Shown here: piece by piece, positions 23,256-33,820 of the stretch
Layout of the letters: each line of letters opens with the position of its first letter
Position numbering within the stretch: position 1 is the first letter of the stretch
DNA from: Gambelia wislizenii
Taxonomy: Eukaryota; Chordata; Lepidosauria; Squamata; Crotaphytidae
Assembly (NCBI GenBank): GCA_030847615.1
Contig: JAUMIR010000003.1
Span: forward strand, 30,812,501-30,876,500
DNA: 64,000 nucleotides
Direction of reading: 5' to 3'
Notes under the pieces: generated by a model
What the model was told of the DNA's origin: nothing
Seen by the model: the letters and a program-made list of their open reading frames with translations, nothing else
Databases searched by the model: none
Position numbers and translations under genes: made by a program

Positions 23256-24069
23256 TGAACCCTAATTAATGTGTACAGAAAGATGCCCTGTGACTGAAAT
23301 TATAATTTAATCACATCAATGAGTTCACAAAAGTTCAGCAACATTTCCTGTGACTATGATTATATTTAGATCTTGAGAAACATCTTTCAGTTATTTCTTC
23401 CCCCTTAGGATTGTCTTGTTCTCCTTCCTCATGGATTCCCCTTTCATGTTTATGTCTGTGGTTTTGACCTAATGTTACTCCATAAGAAGAAAGAAGAAGA
23501 AATTTCAAATGCTGAGAAAATATTTTTTTCCTCTGAGTCAACCATGTTTTGGACTACTATCCTTCAGGGGCACTGTATACAAACTGTGGCTGAGATCCTG
23601 CATTGAGGGATGTAGGTACAATGAGTGACTGGTGTTTGTCTCTTGATGTGACCCCAGAAAGCCTCAGAATATCAGGCAGCCCTACCAACGGAAGGATTTC
23701 TGAGATGTTGGGGAGTAGGGTTATCAGCAAAAAATATCCAGACCCCTCTGGTCAGCAAAGCACTTTGCAACAGGCAGCCACAGGGACCTAGTACAATGTC
23801 TGTAAGCCCAAATCCTAATATTTACTAGGTCATAGGTCTGGCTTAGGACATTGTAAATACTGAACAGGTTTCAAGTCCTTATCAATGACTAATTGCTTAT
23901 AATATTGTTTTATTATTATTGGGTCACACTTTTGGAGAAAGGTATCATATAAATTGCACAAATAAGTAAGTGCAAAAATAATAAATTCCCCAGTGTCAAG
24001 TCTCTAGAACTGGCCATGTAGATAGGAGTGTAACTAATGCCATTATCTCCATGCATCTGAGATAGTAGA
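23256..24069. other. unassigned sequence
   Basis: No recognisable gene or repeat. Confidence 0.35.
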
Positions 24070-24600
24070 CTTGGGACTTTGTCTACACAGGCTAAACACC
24101 CTATCTTTCCCCAGTCTCAGAGCCTTGCAGTTAATATGGTGCAGGGCATTTGTCCCATTCTTCTTCCGGGAAGTACTCACCACCCCTGGGGCAGATATGG
24201 TGCTGAGATGGGTGGAAGGGGCTAGGGCCTGATACAGTCATTTATAATAATATGTGGTTTATTCCATTACCACTGGCAAATGACAGATCGGGCCATGTGT
24301 GTCCACAGGAGTCAATCTGGCAGGCCAGTCCTCACTGCTGCTGCAGTCTCCTGGCTCTTCTGGAAGGCAGGAAGGAGTCCTGCAGCATGTGGCCAAAGCT
24401 GGTCACATGCTGGGACCTTGGTCACATGTTGTGGACCTCCTCCTGCCTTCCAAGAGAGTGAAGAAAATGGCAGCAGCAGCACACCCATCAGGACTTCCTC
24501 CTAGTCCATGGAAGAAATGAGGGAACAATGGGCAAGATCCGTAGCTGGGATACACCAGTATACAGCATATCCTGGCTCGTGTAGATGGGCCTAAGTCTAT
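24070..24600. mobile_element. TCTACAC-family MITE, copy 3 (reversed)
   Basis: The left end GACTTTGTCTACACAGGC and right end GCTCGTGTAGATGGGCC are inverted repeats. The interior is in the opposite orientation to copies 1 and 2. The flanks TAGACTTGG and CTAAGTCTA are inverted, extending the TIR rather than forming a target duplication. Confidence 0.65.
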
Positions 24601-24705
24601 GAAAGCTTATGCTCCAACTTCTTTCTCTCAGTTAGTCTCTAAGGTGGTACAAGATCCCTTTGCATACTTATATTCCAGACTAACACAGCTATGCCTTTGG
24701 ATATA
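24597..24705 (+). repeat. amniote repeat fragment (AAGCTTATGCTC type)
   Basis: GAAAGCTTATGCTCCAA, CAGTTAGTCTCTAAGGTGG and CCAGACTAACACAGCTATGC form a block frequent in reptile genomes. The family name is not certain to me. Confidence 0.5.
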
Positions 24706-26544
24706 ATGTCACACAATGTCTCATATTCCAGATCTGCAGAGCTGGTCCAGTAGGCATTAACAGCCACTGAGATGATATACTACAGGGTTGTTGGATGTGT
24801 GTGAGGGTTAAGGTTTTATCCCTCCCCCAATGTTTGGAACTTTCTTCATGATTTGAGGGGTGAAAATTTCCTGAACAGAGAGCACTCCCATTGTCTTTCA
24901 CCTGCACTGGATGGCTAGTCAGGACAACTAAAGTTGTTTCAGTGTAGCACCCTGGCCTGAAACCAGACTAAGATGAGTCTGGATAATCTATTTCCTCCAA
25001 GAACATCTGATACTGTCCAGCTGCCACATAATCAAGCACCTTGTCCAAAAAGAAATACTGGTGATAAGACAGTGGCTATCACAAACATCTGAGTCCCGGG
25101 AAGTTCTCTTCAGGAGAAGGCTTACTACAACAGCTGCCTTTGAATCAGCAGCTCCCCTGCACCCAGAAATGCCTCTTCCTGGACCCACCCAATCACTCCA
25201 CTTTATAAGCCAAGAAGACAAGTTTCAGGCTTACCTGCAGAGGAAAACAGGGGTATGTAGGGATGCTACAGGGTTCTGATGTACTTGTGGGGGTGGGCTT
25301 GTGTATATTCATGTGTTTGGGGCTTTTGGCATTATTTGGGTGTTTTTAAAAATCCAAAAAATGTCCTTTTAAAAAAAATAATGGGGGGGTGAAGGTGTGG
25401 TGGGGGCCCAGAGGGCATGAAGCCTTCAGGTCACACTATGCTCTGCCCTGTGTTAGAGCCTAGAATGAATGAACTAGAGCCTAGAAAAGTTTCCTAGCCA
25501 GCTTGGCTGGTCAATTGTGGGGCTCTGTAATAAAAATGGAACTTTTTCAATCTTTTCAGTGAACCTTTACAACCAGAAAATCGTCAATCACACACAATCT
25601 TTTGTGGAGGTCCTGGCTTCACTTTGGGAATTCCCTCTAGCACACATAGGTCTTTATTCTGTGAATGAAGAGGTGGATAGGATGGGCTCAAAGAATTCAA
25701 CTGAATTCAGCTTTAGGGTGAGGCATCTGTACATCCATTCATTCATGAAGATAATGTATGTCTAACTGCTTGTAGTCAAAAAAATGAGCTAGCTCCCAAC
25801 TTTTGATGAATGTAGAATTTTGGTCCTGAATTAAAAAACTCAGCTTATTTGGCCACAATGTTTTCAATTGTTTTTCAACCTAGAGTTTTCATTTTATCTT
25901 TTCTTCTATTTTATCCCCCCTCCACTTTTCCTCCCTGTTGATCAGTTCATTTTTTACTCAGGCTTTAAAGCTGGAAATAAAGCTTCCAGTATCATTCTTT
26001 TTTAAATACACACACACACACACACACTGAACTGCAAGGCAGGATTGTGCCAGACCAGCTACTAAAGCATTCTCTTTAAGCCCCTGGCACTTCCTTTTTC
26101 TTGTTTTAAAGAAATCAATATAGTGAAGCTTTGTGCAAAGCATTTACCCTTTAGCGAAGTTATGTATCATTGGATTTGGGGTGGATTTTTTCCCGAACAT
26201 TTGACTGATTATAGTTTATATTCTAGGATGCTGGGAAAAATAAAGTCCTTTAAAATATTGTTACTATTTTGCAAAATAATAATAATTTTGCCTGCTGTAC
26301 CATAGTCATACTATTTTTGCTTTGTTTGATTATAGGACATTTCCCCCCTCAAGATAGCAATAATATTGAGTGACATATGAATGGCCTAGTTAAATCAAGG
26401 CAGTGTTTCCTTCTTCATGCCCCCACTCCACCAAAGAAGCTTATACACACAATTTCATAGAGATCAGTATCCTTTATTTTTCAACTCCTATAAATATAGA
26501 AAGTTGTGTTAAGTGGGTTTGTTTTAAAAATGGTAGGTAACATT
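24706..26544. other. unassigned sequence with CA microsatellite
   Basis: A (CA)10-type tract lies at about 26010-26029. Otherwise no gene or repeat family recognised. Confidence 0.4.
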
Positions 26545-26760
26545 AGTGTGGTGAAGTGGTTTGGGTGTTGGAGACGAGCGTTCAAATCCCTGCTCGGTCA
26601 TGGCAAACCCACTGGGTGATCTTGGGCAAGTCACTCTCTCAGCCTCAGTGGAAGGCAAAGGCAAAACAGCACCGAACAGATCTTGCCAAGAAAACCATGT
26701 GATAAGTTCCTCTTAGGGTTGTCATAAGTCAGAAATCACTTGAATTTATGTAACAACACT
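26545..26760 (+). mobile_element. tRNA-derived SINE with BovB-like tail
   Basis: GAAGTGGTTTGGGTGTTGGA (A-box region), GTTCAAATCCC (B box), CACTGGGTGATCTTGGGCAA, CTTGCCAAGAAAACC and a GTTGTCATAAGTCAGAAATC tail appear in the same order as the element at 23025-23255 read from the other strand. Confidence 0.75.
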
Positions 26761-27657
26761 TCTCTTACCTTCTCAGTTTTGATAACTTATCCAAGATATT
26801 CTACTTTGCATAGTAGTGATAATGGGAGCATTCCCATCTCTCCACCACACAGACTGTGTTATGATCCAGGTTCAGAGGCCAATATACAATAACAATAATA
26901 TGTTAACATGATTTTGCCTTTTTTTCATAATCCTCCTTCATGCTTGGACAGCAGGACAGAGTATGCAATGAACACATCACATCACCTATGTGATGGGAGA
27001 GAAGGTATTGGCCAAGATCCTACTATTTATGCACAAAATATAGAGTGTGAAGTCTACTTCCTTTCCTCTGGATGGCAGTGCATCCCCATGACTCTTCAGT
27101 GGCTATTTTGGTGAGGGCAGAACTGCACCCCAGTGCTTTCCAGCTGTCAATGCACAGCTGGGTGAAAGATGTTGTATATGGAAGTATTAAATACTCGCTT
27201 GCACAATATGACAAAATGCTTATGCAGACACAACTACCTCCCAAATTACACCAACATAAGTCACTTAAAGGATTCCTGTCACAATGTCTCTTGTACCATG
27301 CAAATTTATTAAAATCCCAAGCAAAACTCTTTGCTTTCACTCAGAGAGCCCAAAAAATGTGCTATGAAAAGTGGGATGGGTTCTGTTGTCAATGACTTTC
27401 TACTTTTCACTTTTAGCAAAAATTAAAATAAAAAAGTGTTGTATCTGTTTTAAGACACAATTAGGATTCAGTTACTGGATATTTTGATTTCTGTTGGAGA
27501 TAAATTTGGAGAAAATGCTTGCCTTAAGAGTTATGGCATTTGTGTGTGCCTTCAAGTTGCCTGTTGACTTATGATCACCCCAAGCATTTCACAGAGTTCT
27601 GTTAGGCTTCTTTAATGCTTTCATCAGCACTGTCTACGCACAATCCTAAATATACAC
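26761..27657. other. unassigned; BovB-type tail scrap near 27540
   Basis: Mostly unrecognised. GTGTGTGCCTTCAAGTTGCC and GACTTATGATCACCCC (27541-27583) look like an antisense BovB/SINE 3' tail. Confidence 0.4.
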
Positions 27658-28178
27658 TGGACTGACTATGTGATGAATGTTGCTGTCCTTGAGCAAGCAG
27701 GGACCACCAGCATTGAGGCCATGATATTGAGAACACAGCTGTGCTGGGCAGGGCACGTTTCTAGGATGGAGGACCATCGCCTCCCAAAAATACTACTCTA
27801 TGGCGAATTCAGCACGGGTTAGCATAAGAGGGGCACTCCAAAAAAGTGATACAAGGGTTCCCTGAAACAACATCTCAGGCTCGGCCAAATTGATCACCAA
27901 CAGTGGTCTGCCCTGGTCTCACATAGGGAGGCATGGAGACACACTATCCACAATGCTGCAGCCTTATTTGAGAACTCATGCGGAATAAGTCTTGAAGAGA
28001 AATGACAACGCAGAAAGAATCACAACCCAGAAACATCACCCAAGGAGACCTTCTGCTGTGCTTTCTGCAACTGGACTTGTTTATCTCGGACTGGCCTTTT
28101 TAGTCATCAGCGCGCTTGCAGAAAGCACGGGATGAGTCCTTCCTGAATCTTCGTTTGCGAAGAAAAGCCAGAGAGAGG
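27658..28178 (+). pseudogene. non-LTR retrotransposon ORF2 C-terminal tail, copy 1
   Basis: The translation yields DYVMNVAVLEQAG, ILRTQLCWAGHVSRMEDHRL and a C-terminal zinc-finger-like CAFCNWTCLSRTGLFSHQ. It is broken by substitutions and stops. The same 500-bp unit occurs at 48,108 and 53,999. This RT-domain tail is typical of RTE/L2-type LINEs in vertebrates; the clade is uncertain. Confidence 0.75.
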
Positions 28179-28179
28179 T

Positions 28180-28365
28180 TAGGCAAGGAATGCTCAGAGG
28201 TAATTTTGCTAATTCCTTTCTCTGAAATATAGCTTACAATGCCTGATATTCGTTGGTGGTCTTCTGCCGAAGAACTAACCTGGGTTGACCCTGCTTTAGC
28301 TTCCAAGATCAGACAGAATCTGGTGCCTTTAGAGTATTTAGGCATTGCCCCCACAGAAATTCAAG
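28180..28365 (-). mobile_element. 5S-rRNA-derived SINE
   Basis: On the minus strand CTGATCTTGGAAGCTAAAGC, AGGGTCAACCCAGGTTAG and AGACCACCAACGAATATCAGG follow the 5S rRNA internal-promoter region in order. Substitutions and an insertion in the A-box stretch, plus a non-5S tail, show it is a 5S-headed SINE copy and not a functional 5S gene. Confidence 0.75.
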
Positions 28366-29414
28366 AAGGTTCCTTCCTCTGTCTCTGTGTATAGTTGCAA
28401 GCCTACTATTAGTTTCAGATTGGATTGAAAGATTAGATCCTATTCATTATTTCAATTCATGTTTTCACTGGAACTCAGATTATTGTGTATGATGGTGATA
28501 TCCGAATTTTCAAACAGAGAAGTGGTAGCAATTCCAGATTGAATACTTAGGAATAAAGGTAACAGCAGAAAACATGTTACTACATTTATTTGTGAGTAAA
28601 AGAACTATCATGAGTAGAAAACAAGAAATCTCTGGTGAATATACCTTTATGTCATTCTTAAAACACAAATGGTGTGGTCTTCTTACTGGAATTGACCTAA
28701 TGGAAATGTTAGGACCATAGAACATTTTAAGGTTAAGGCTAGCAAAAGGGACAGGTCTGTTTACATGAGCACTTCCATCAGCACCTGCCTTCACACTCTT
28801 AGGCATTTTTGTGTGTTTGGTGGAGCAAAGAATGGGGGTGCTCAACTTCTCAGGATTATTGCCCTGACTGGCTTCCTTGGCCTTCTTCTACTTGTATGAC
28901 TAGGCTCAGATGTGTGATCAGTTCAAGAAGCTTTGCTGTCGCTTGAAAAAAACTTTCCTTTGCCTTAAATGCTGTTGACTGAATGTGATTGCAGACCTAG
29001 GATGCAGAATACTGCCCCCTAGACCCACCACTGTTTTTCACCCTGATTTAGAGCAGACAATTTACTTTAAATGTTGTTGCATACCCTGACAGCCCCATTT
29101 TACAAGCAAGGAATATCAAATAATTGGTTATATTTAATAATTTGGCTAAGGTGGCCATCCATGTGGTTACAAGGTATGTCAGGGACCAGCTAATACAAGG
29201 GTGGGATTCCTGTATGCACCAAAAACAATTTCCAAAAACAAACACTCTCAAGCAAGACTCAACACCTGGAGCTAAGTCATCACTAATCCACTCAATGATA
29301 GCAGGAGGCCTTAAAGCTTGTAAAATGGGTCCTTCCTTTCCTATGCCCCTCCAGCAATAGACCTTGCATGTTTCCTATTCAATTCCAAAGTATCTATCAT
29401 GAATGATCGTTAAG
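28366..29414. other. unassigned sequence
   Basis: A minus-strand frame at 28510-28845 (111 codons) has no known domain. No repeat recognised. Confidence 0.4.
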
Positions 29415-29870
29415 TCTGTGAAGTCAAAGGCTTTCAAGGCCGACATCCATAGAGTTTTCTTGGTGTCTCCCCCACCCAAGCTGTGAGGCTGTGTTCTGGA
29501 ATAGTTTCTTTCTGCTCGGGAGTCGCATAACTAGTTAGCATGCCAGAGTCTGGTTCGTTATTGGAATTAACCAGACAAATCACTCCACCAACTAAGAACG
29601 GCCATGCACCTCCACCCACAGAATCGAGAAAGAGGAACACGGGAAACCTCACCCACCCTGGACACGGAAAGGATTGACAGATCGATAGCTCTTCTCAATT
29701 CTGTGGCTGGTAGTGCATGGCCGTTCTTAGTTGGTGGAGCAATTTGTTTGGTTAATTCCAATAACGAATGAGACTTTGGCATGCTAACTAGTTATCGACT
29801 CCTGAGCAGAAAGAAACTATTCCAGAACATGGCCTCACAGCCTGGGGAAAAAAAAAAAACACCAAGGAAG
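29415..29870. mobile_element. Penelope-like terminal palindrome (about 450 bp)
   Basis: The left half (GTGAAGTCAAAGGCTTTCAA ... CACTCCACCAACTAAGAACG) and right half (CGTTCTTAGTTGGTGGAGCA ... CTATTCCAGAACATGGCCTC) are inverted copies with few mismatches. The outer segments match 12,340-12,470 and 53,612-53,785. The TTGGAATTAACCAGACAAAT inner arm is specific to this copy. Confidence 0.65.
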
Positions 29871-30077
29871 ATAATTAACTTTTCAGTACCCTTTGTTCTA
29901 GCCTGGACACCATGAGAACCATTGTATTTCACCCACAACTCCTATCCCTTTAAGGGGATTATTTCATATAAATATCACCTCAAAACACCACCAAATTGCA
30001 CACAGTTCCACTTCCTCCCTCCATGCTGCTGGTTTGCTGTGTATTTTCCAATAAAGATCATTTAATTGTACCTTTTG
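29871..30077. other. unassigned sequence
   Basis: Nothing recognised. Confidence 0.3.
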
Positions 30078-30327
30078 GCTTAGAACAGTGGTTCTCAACC
30101 TGTGGTCCCCAGATGTTGTTGGATACAGTTCCCAGGGGCCCTCTGAGGTCTCACCTTGACAGCCAGGTGGTCCTCCCAGTCATTAGTGAAGCTGTAGGAT
30201 TGAACACACAGTCTTACTAATGACTGGGAGGACCACCTGGCTGTCAAGGTGTGACCTCAGAGGGCTCCTGGGAACTGTAGTCCAACAACATCTGGGGACC
30301 CACAGGTTGAGAACCACTAGCTTAGAG
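30078..30327. mobile_element. palindromic hAT MITE with 8-bp target duplication
   Basis: The element spans 30086-30319 with ends CAGTGGTTCTCAACCTGTGG and the complement of TAGTGGTTCTCAACCTGTGG. The arms are near-perfect over about 90 bp. Flanks are GCTTAGAA and GCTTAGAG (7 of 8 identical), the signature of hAT insertion. The terminus matches the Charlie-type CAGTGGTTCTCA motif known from vertebrate hATs. Confidence 0.9.
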
Positions 30328-30934
30328 CCTCCTCCTTAGTACCAGTATACATAGGTCTAAAAGGTCCTGCCATTAACCACCTCTTGAATTGCCAAGTTGA
30401 GTGTATTAATTCCCCATCTAAATATTAATGTTCTTGAGGGCCCTCCAGGAACCCTAGCATTTTGGTTAAGAGGGTGAAAGTGTTCCAAATTCTGCTCCTG
30501 AAAGGTTACCACCTTCCCACATTGTTGCATGAGTCTGGACCACCTTGGCACTGCTTTCCATGGTGGTGGGATTACATGCTAGTATGAAATAAGAGGTTGT
30601 GCTGATGGGTTTATTGCTACTGGTAGGGTCTCCCAAGTTAGACAAGGTTTTGCTGCAGAGCCAGATAAAATGTGCTGAACAGCTACTGGGCAGCAGCGGA
30701 GGGAGGGCAGGGTGACACTGGCCAAGGATTTCTCAGAAGGAATTACTACAATACAGAAGAAGGCAATGATAAACCACTCTTGAATGACTTTTACTTTGAT
30801 AGCCCAATGATGATACAATCCAAACAAAAAATAGATAGTGCCAGAGGATAACACTCCCAGGTTGGAACACCAGGTACAGGGGAAGAGCAGAGGTTAAGAA
30901 CAAGGAGTGTTGTGTTTAATGATGCAACTGGACT
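30328..30934. other. unassigned sequence
   Basis: No gene or family recognised. Confidence 0.35.
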
Positions 30935-31650
30935 CAAGCCTCAAAGATGAAAGAAAAAAGTCTGAAGTTGTATAATATGTGTAGTAGAAACATGGAATGT
31001 GGGAAACATACATCAAGGAAAGCTAGAAGTCATAAAAAAGGAATGGAACACATAGACATAGCTAGAAAGGAATTTGACACTTTCAAGTTAACTACACAGT
31101 GTTTTACTTTGGAAATGACAATCAAAGAAGAAACAGTTGGCATTCACAGTGAGGTGAGATATAGTAAAATCAGTCAGGGGATGCAAGGTAAAGTGTGACT
31201 CATTAACTTCAAGTGTAAAGATGTATCATTGAATGGCAAGGCCATACTCATCCATGCAATAGTATTTCTGTTTCCTATATCTGGTTGTGAAAGCTGGGCA
31301 GTGAAGAAAACTGACAGTGGGAAAAATCAGCTCAGTTGTAATGTAGTTCTGGAGAAGATTTCTACAGGTAACCTGGATCTGAGAGCAAATCAATCCTGAA
31401 CTCTTAGTAGAAGACAAAATGACCAAAGTGGGGCTATTGTAGTTTGGACACATCATAATACATTAGAAAAGATAATAATGCTCAGCAAAGTGGAAGGCAA
31501 TAGGAAAAGAGGAAGAATGTGCTACAGGTAGTTTGATTGGATCAAGGAAGCCATGGCCTGAATAGGACTGTTTATGACTAGAGCTCTTGGAGGCCTCTTC
31601 TTCAGAGGGTCACCATAACTTGAAGTCGACTTGATGTCAAATAACAACAA
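30935..31650 (+). pseudogene. RTE/BovB LINE remnant, internally deleted
   Basis: The start encodes an endonuclease-like ETWNVGNIHQGKLEVIKK pattern (frame interrupted). Further on are CESWAVKKTD, LRANQS-like and FGHIII-like segments of the BovB ORF2 C-terminus, and the 3' end reads GGGTCACCATAACTTGAAGT, then CGACTTGATGTCAAATAAC, a BovB tail. About 2 kb of ORF2 is missing between the endonuclease start and the C-terminus. No intact frame. Confidence 0.7.
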
Positions 31651-32044
31651 TATTGATCTAGATCCTTCTGCTAGTATTAATCTGTGCTTACCCTCCATTA
31701 GGCATATGGATGTATGTGTGGTTTACTGTAAACAAGATGAAATCTCTCACCTTCTCAGAAGCAATACCCTGAATAAAGCAGGCATGAAATATCTAAAACC
31801 TTCCGAAACAGGTAACTCTCCTGCAGGGCTGCATTGGAAGTGATTAAGTGATCCAAACAGATTGAATGTGGAGGGGGGTGATAATTTTCCAGTTTCTAAA
31901 TATGATGATTGTAAAGAGGAAAGACCAAAACAGAGAATTCAAGAAATGACACAGCAATCCACCTCCTATGGGAATGGGTATTTTTGGTTCACAGGAACCT
32001 TTGATTATCTCAGAGGCACCTGTGAACCCAAGTACCTACCCACA
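31651..32044. other. unassigned sequence
   Basis: Nothing recognised. Confidence 0.3.
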
Positions 32045-32270
32045 GAGACAGTGCAGTGTAACGATTAAAACTTTGGACTAGGAAGGTGGTGAAAGGTTCA
32101 TATCACTGCTCAACTAGGGAGATTAGTAGTGACATTAGGCTGCTATTTATTTTTAACCTAAATCATCTTACAGGATTTGTATGAGGATAAAAGTGGGTTA
32201 AGGGAGAAATCCATATGTGCTTTCTTAAGCTCTTTTGAAAAAATAAGTGGTATAAAAATAAGAAAGAACT
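32045..32270 (+). mobile_element. tRNA-derived SINE, second family
   Basis: GTGCAGTGTAACGATTAAAA and TTGGACTAGG lead (A-box region), GGTTCATATCACTG is a decayed B box, and the end TAAGCTCTTTTGAAAAAATAA followed by TATAAAAATAAG matches the AGCTCTT...ATAAAAAT finish of squamate SINEs. Diverged. Confidence 0.5.
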
Positions 32271-32999
32271 GCTTCAAACATATTTATTAGGTTATACTAG
32301 TAGTTTTCTTATGGCACAATAATGCACCACACAAACCAAATCCGCCATGCTAGGCTAGTAGAGATTACCATTGCTTAAAATCCAGGGACTAATGTTCTTT
32401 TGTTTCCATTTTTATATTTCCAGTATTGCATTCAGCAGGAAGAAATATTTTCTTAACAAAACTCTAGCTTCCACGAATGTTCACCTTTTAATTTCTCCCC
32501 CCCCCCCCGTTGCTGCTGTTGTTTCTGGTATTTGCTTCTGTCCTCTCCCTGACTTTTTTTTTCTCTTTTAGTTACTGGTCGGTCTTCTTAAAGCAAAGAT
32601 CATATTGCTACATAGTCAGCTTTGGTTGTGTGTTAACATAATTGGGAAGAAATGAAATTAATTATTTTGCCCCTCATCTTTTTAAGAAGTCACCCTGAAA
32701 AACCACTAAACGGGGAGTTCTACCCATTTTGGGGGGCAAGAACCCCTTTTCAGACCATCTTTAATAAAGTCCCACAGTAATCAGCAAAGATTTTTCTATT
32801 TTTTTTAGCATTAAACATTTACAATTTTATAACATAACAATAACAATGGAAAGTCATATTGTTTTTGCTTTGTTGTCTTCAATATACAGCATTCAGCACT
32901 GTACATATCAACTACCAAAGTGCTGAGACTCTATGTCAAATATATTTGTAAGTTCATCAGGCCATCAAAAATATTTCTGCAGAAGTCACTATAGAGGGC
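32271..32999. other. unassigned sequence
   Basis: A C10 run lies at about 32499-32508. No gene or repeat recognised. Confidence 0.35.
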
Positions 33000-33820
33000 C
33001 AATTGATGTCCCCTTTTCCATTTCTATCATCTTTTTATATATACCAAATTTTAGTAAACTTATATAAGGTCTTCTAAGTGCAAAAGATTCATAACTTAAT
33101 TTGTCCTTTCTAACGACTGTTCAGTTTCATTTAAACCAAGCTGCCAGACTTAAAGATTTGGAATGTTTTCCGCCTAGCAGCTATAAGCATAACATTTATA
33201 ATGTGTTTATTTTGCAAATCTTTGATCTGTCCAAATGGACAAGAGCAGAAAAGACCAACAGAACATTATAATTTCATTTTGCTTATCTTGTTAGACAGTT
33301 CATTTACCACAAGAGTCCAAAAAATCTGTATGCATTGGCATTGCAGCCACATACAGATATGATATGTTGGCACCACACCTCCTCCAACAGGCAGCAGGTA
33401 CATTATGACCCATTTTTGCTAACTTAAGGGGACTGTAGTACCAGCAAAGTACTAATCTCTCAGTTAATTTTCTCACAGAAGCAGATTTAAATTTCTAAAC
33501 CAAACTGCCAGATCCCAGACTACCCTAGAATTGGAATAACAGTGTGTAAAATCCAGCATAATAAACATTTTCACTAGAGATTCTTCCTAATTAGGAAGAA
33601 ATACTCATGGTCTGAGTATTTCTTTACCCCATTTAGATTGCAATTTCTGGGAATAATTTCTTTGCTATCCTTTGCTTGATTTATTGTAATTGATTTTACA
33701 ACCTGATATAGATTCAAAATGAGGCACAATGGTTTTCAAATATGGCATTGCCACACTAGGGTTTCTAATATACAAGATTATGAATGGAATCATGCTGCAT
33801 TCACCAACAATTCCTCTTCC
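33000..33820 (-). pseudogene. L1-type LINE ORF2 fragment
   Basis: Minus-strand translation shows PYLKTIVPHFESISGCKINY (the SGYKIN motif region of L1 reverse transcriptase), then a zinc-knuckle-like stretch FQHIISVCGC...ANAYRFF in place of L1 FYHMWWTC...FW, and near 33190-33270 NKHIINVMLIAARRKTFQIF, comparable to the L1 LLYLITAARI-type C-terminus. Many stops and frameshifts. Distinct from the plus-strand L1 piece at 48690. Confidence 0.6.

Noticed and set aside
28228..28345. A genuine 5S rRNA gene on the minus strand
   Set aside because: The 5S-like region has substitutions and an insertion in the promoter boxes, is followed by SINE tail sequence and lacks a T-run terminator at the right place.
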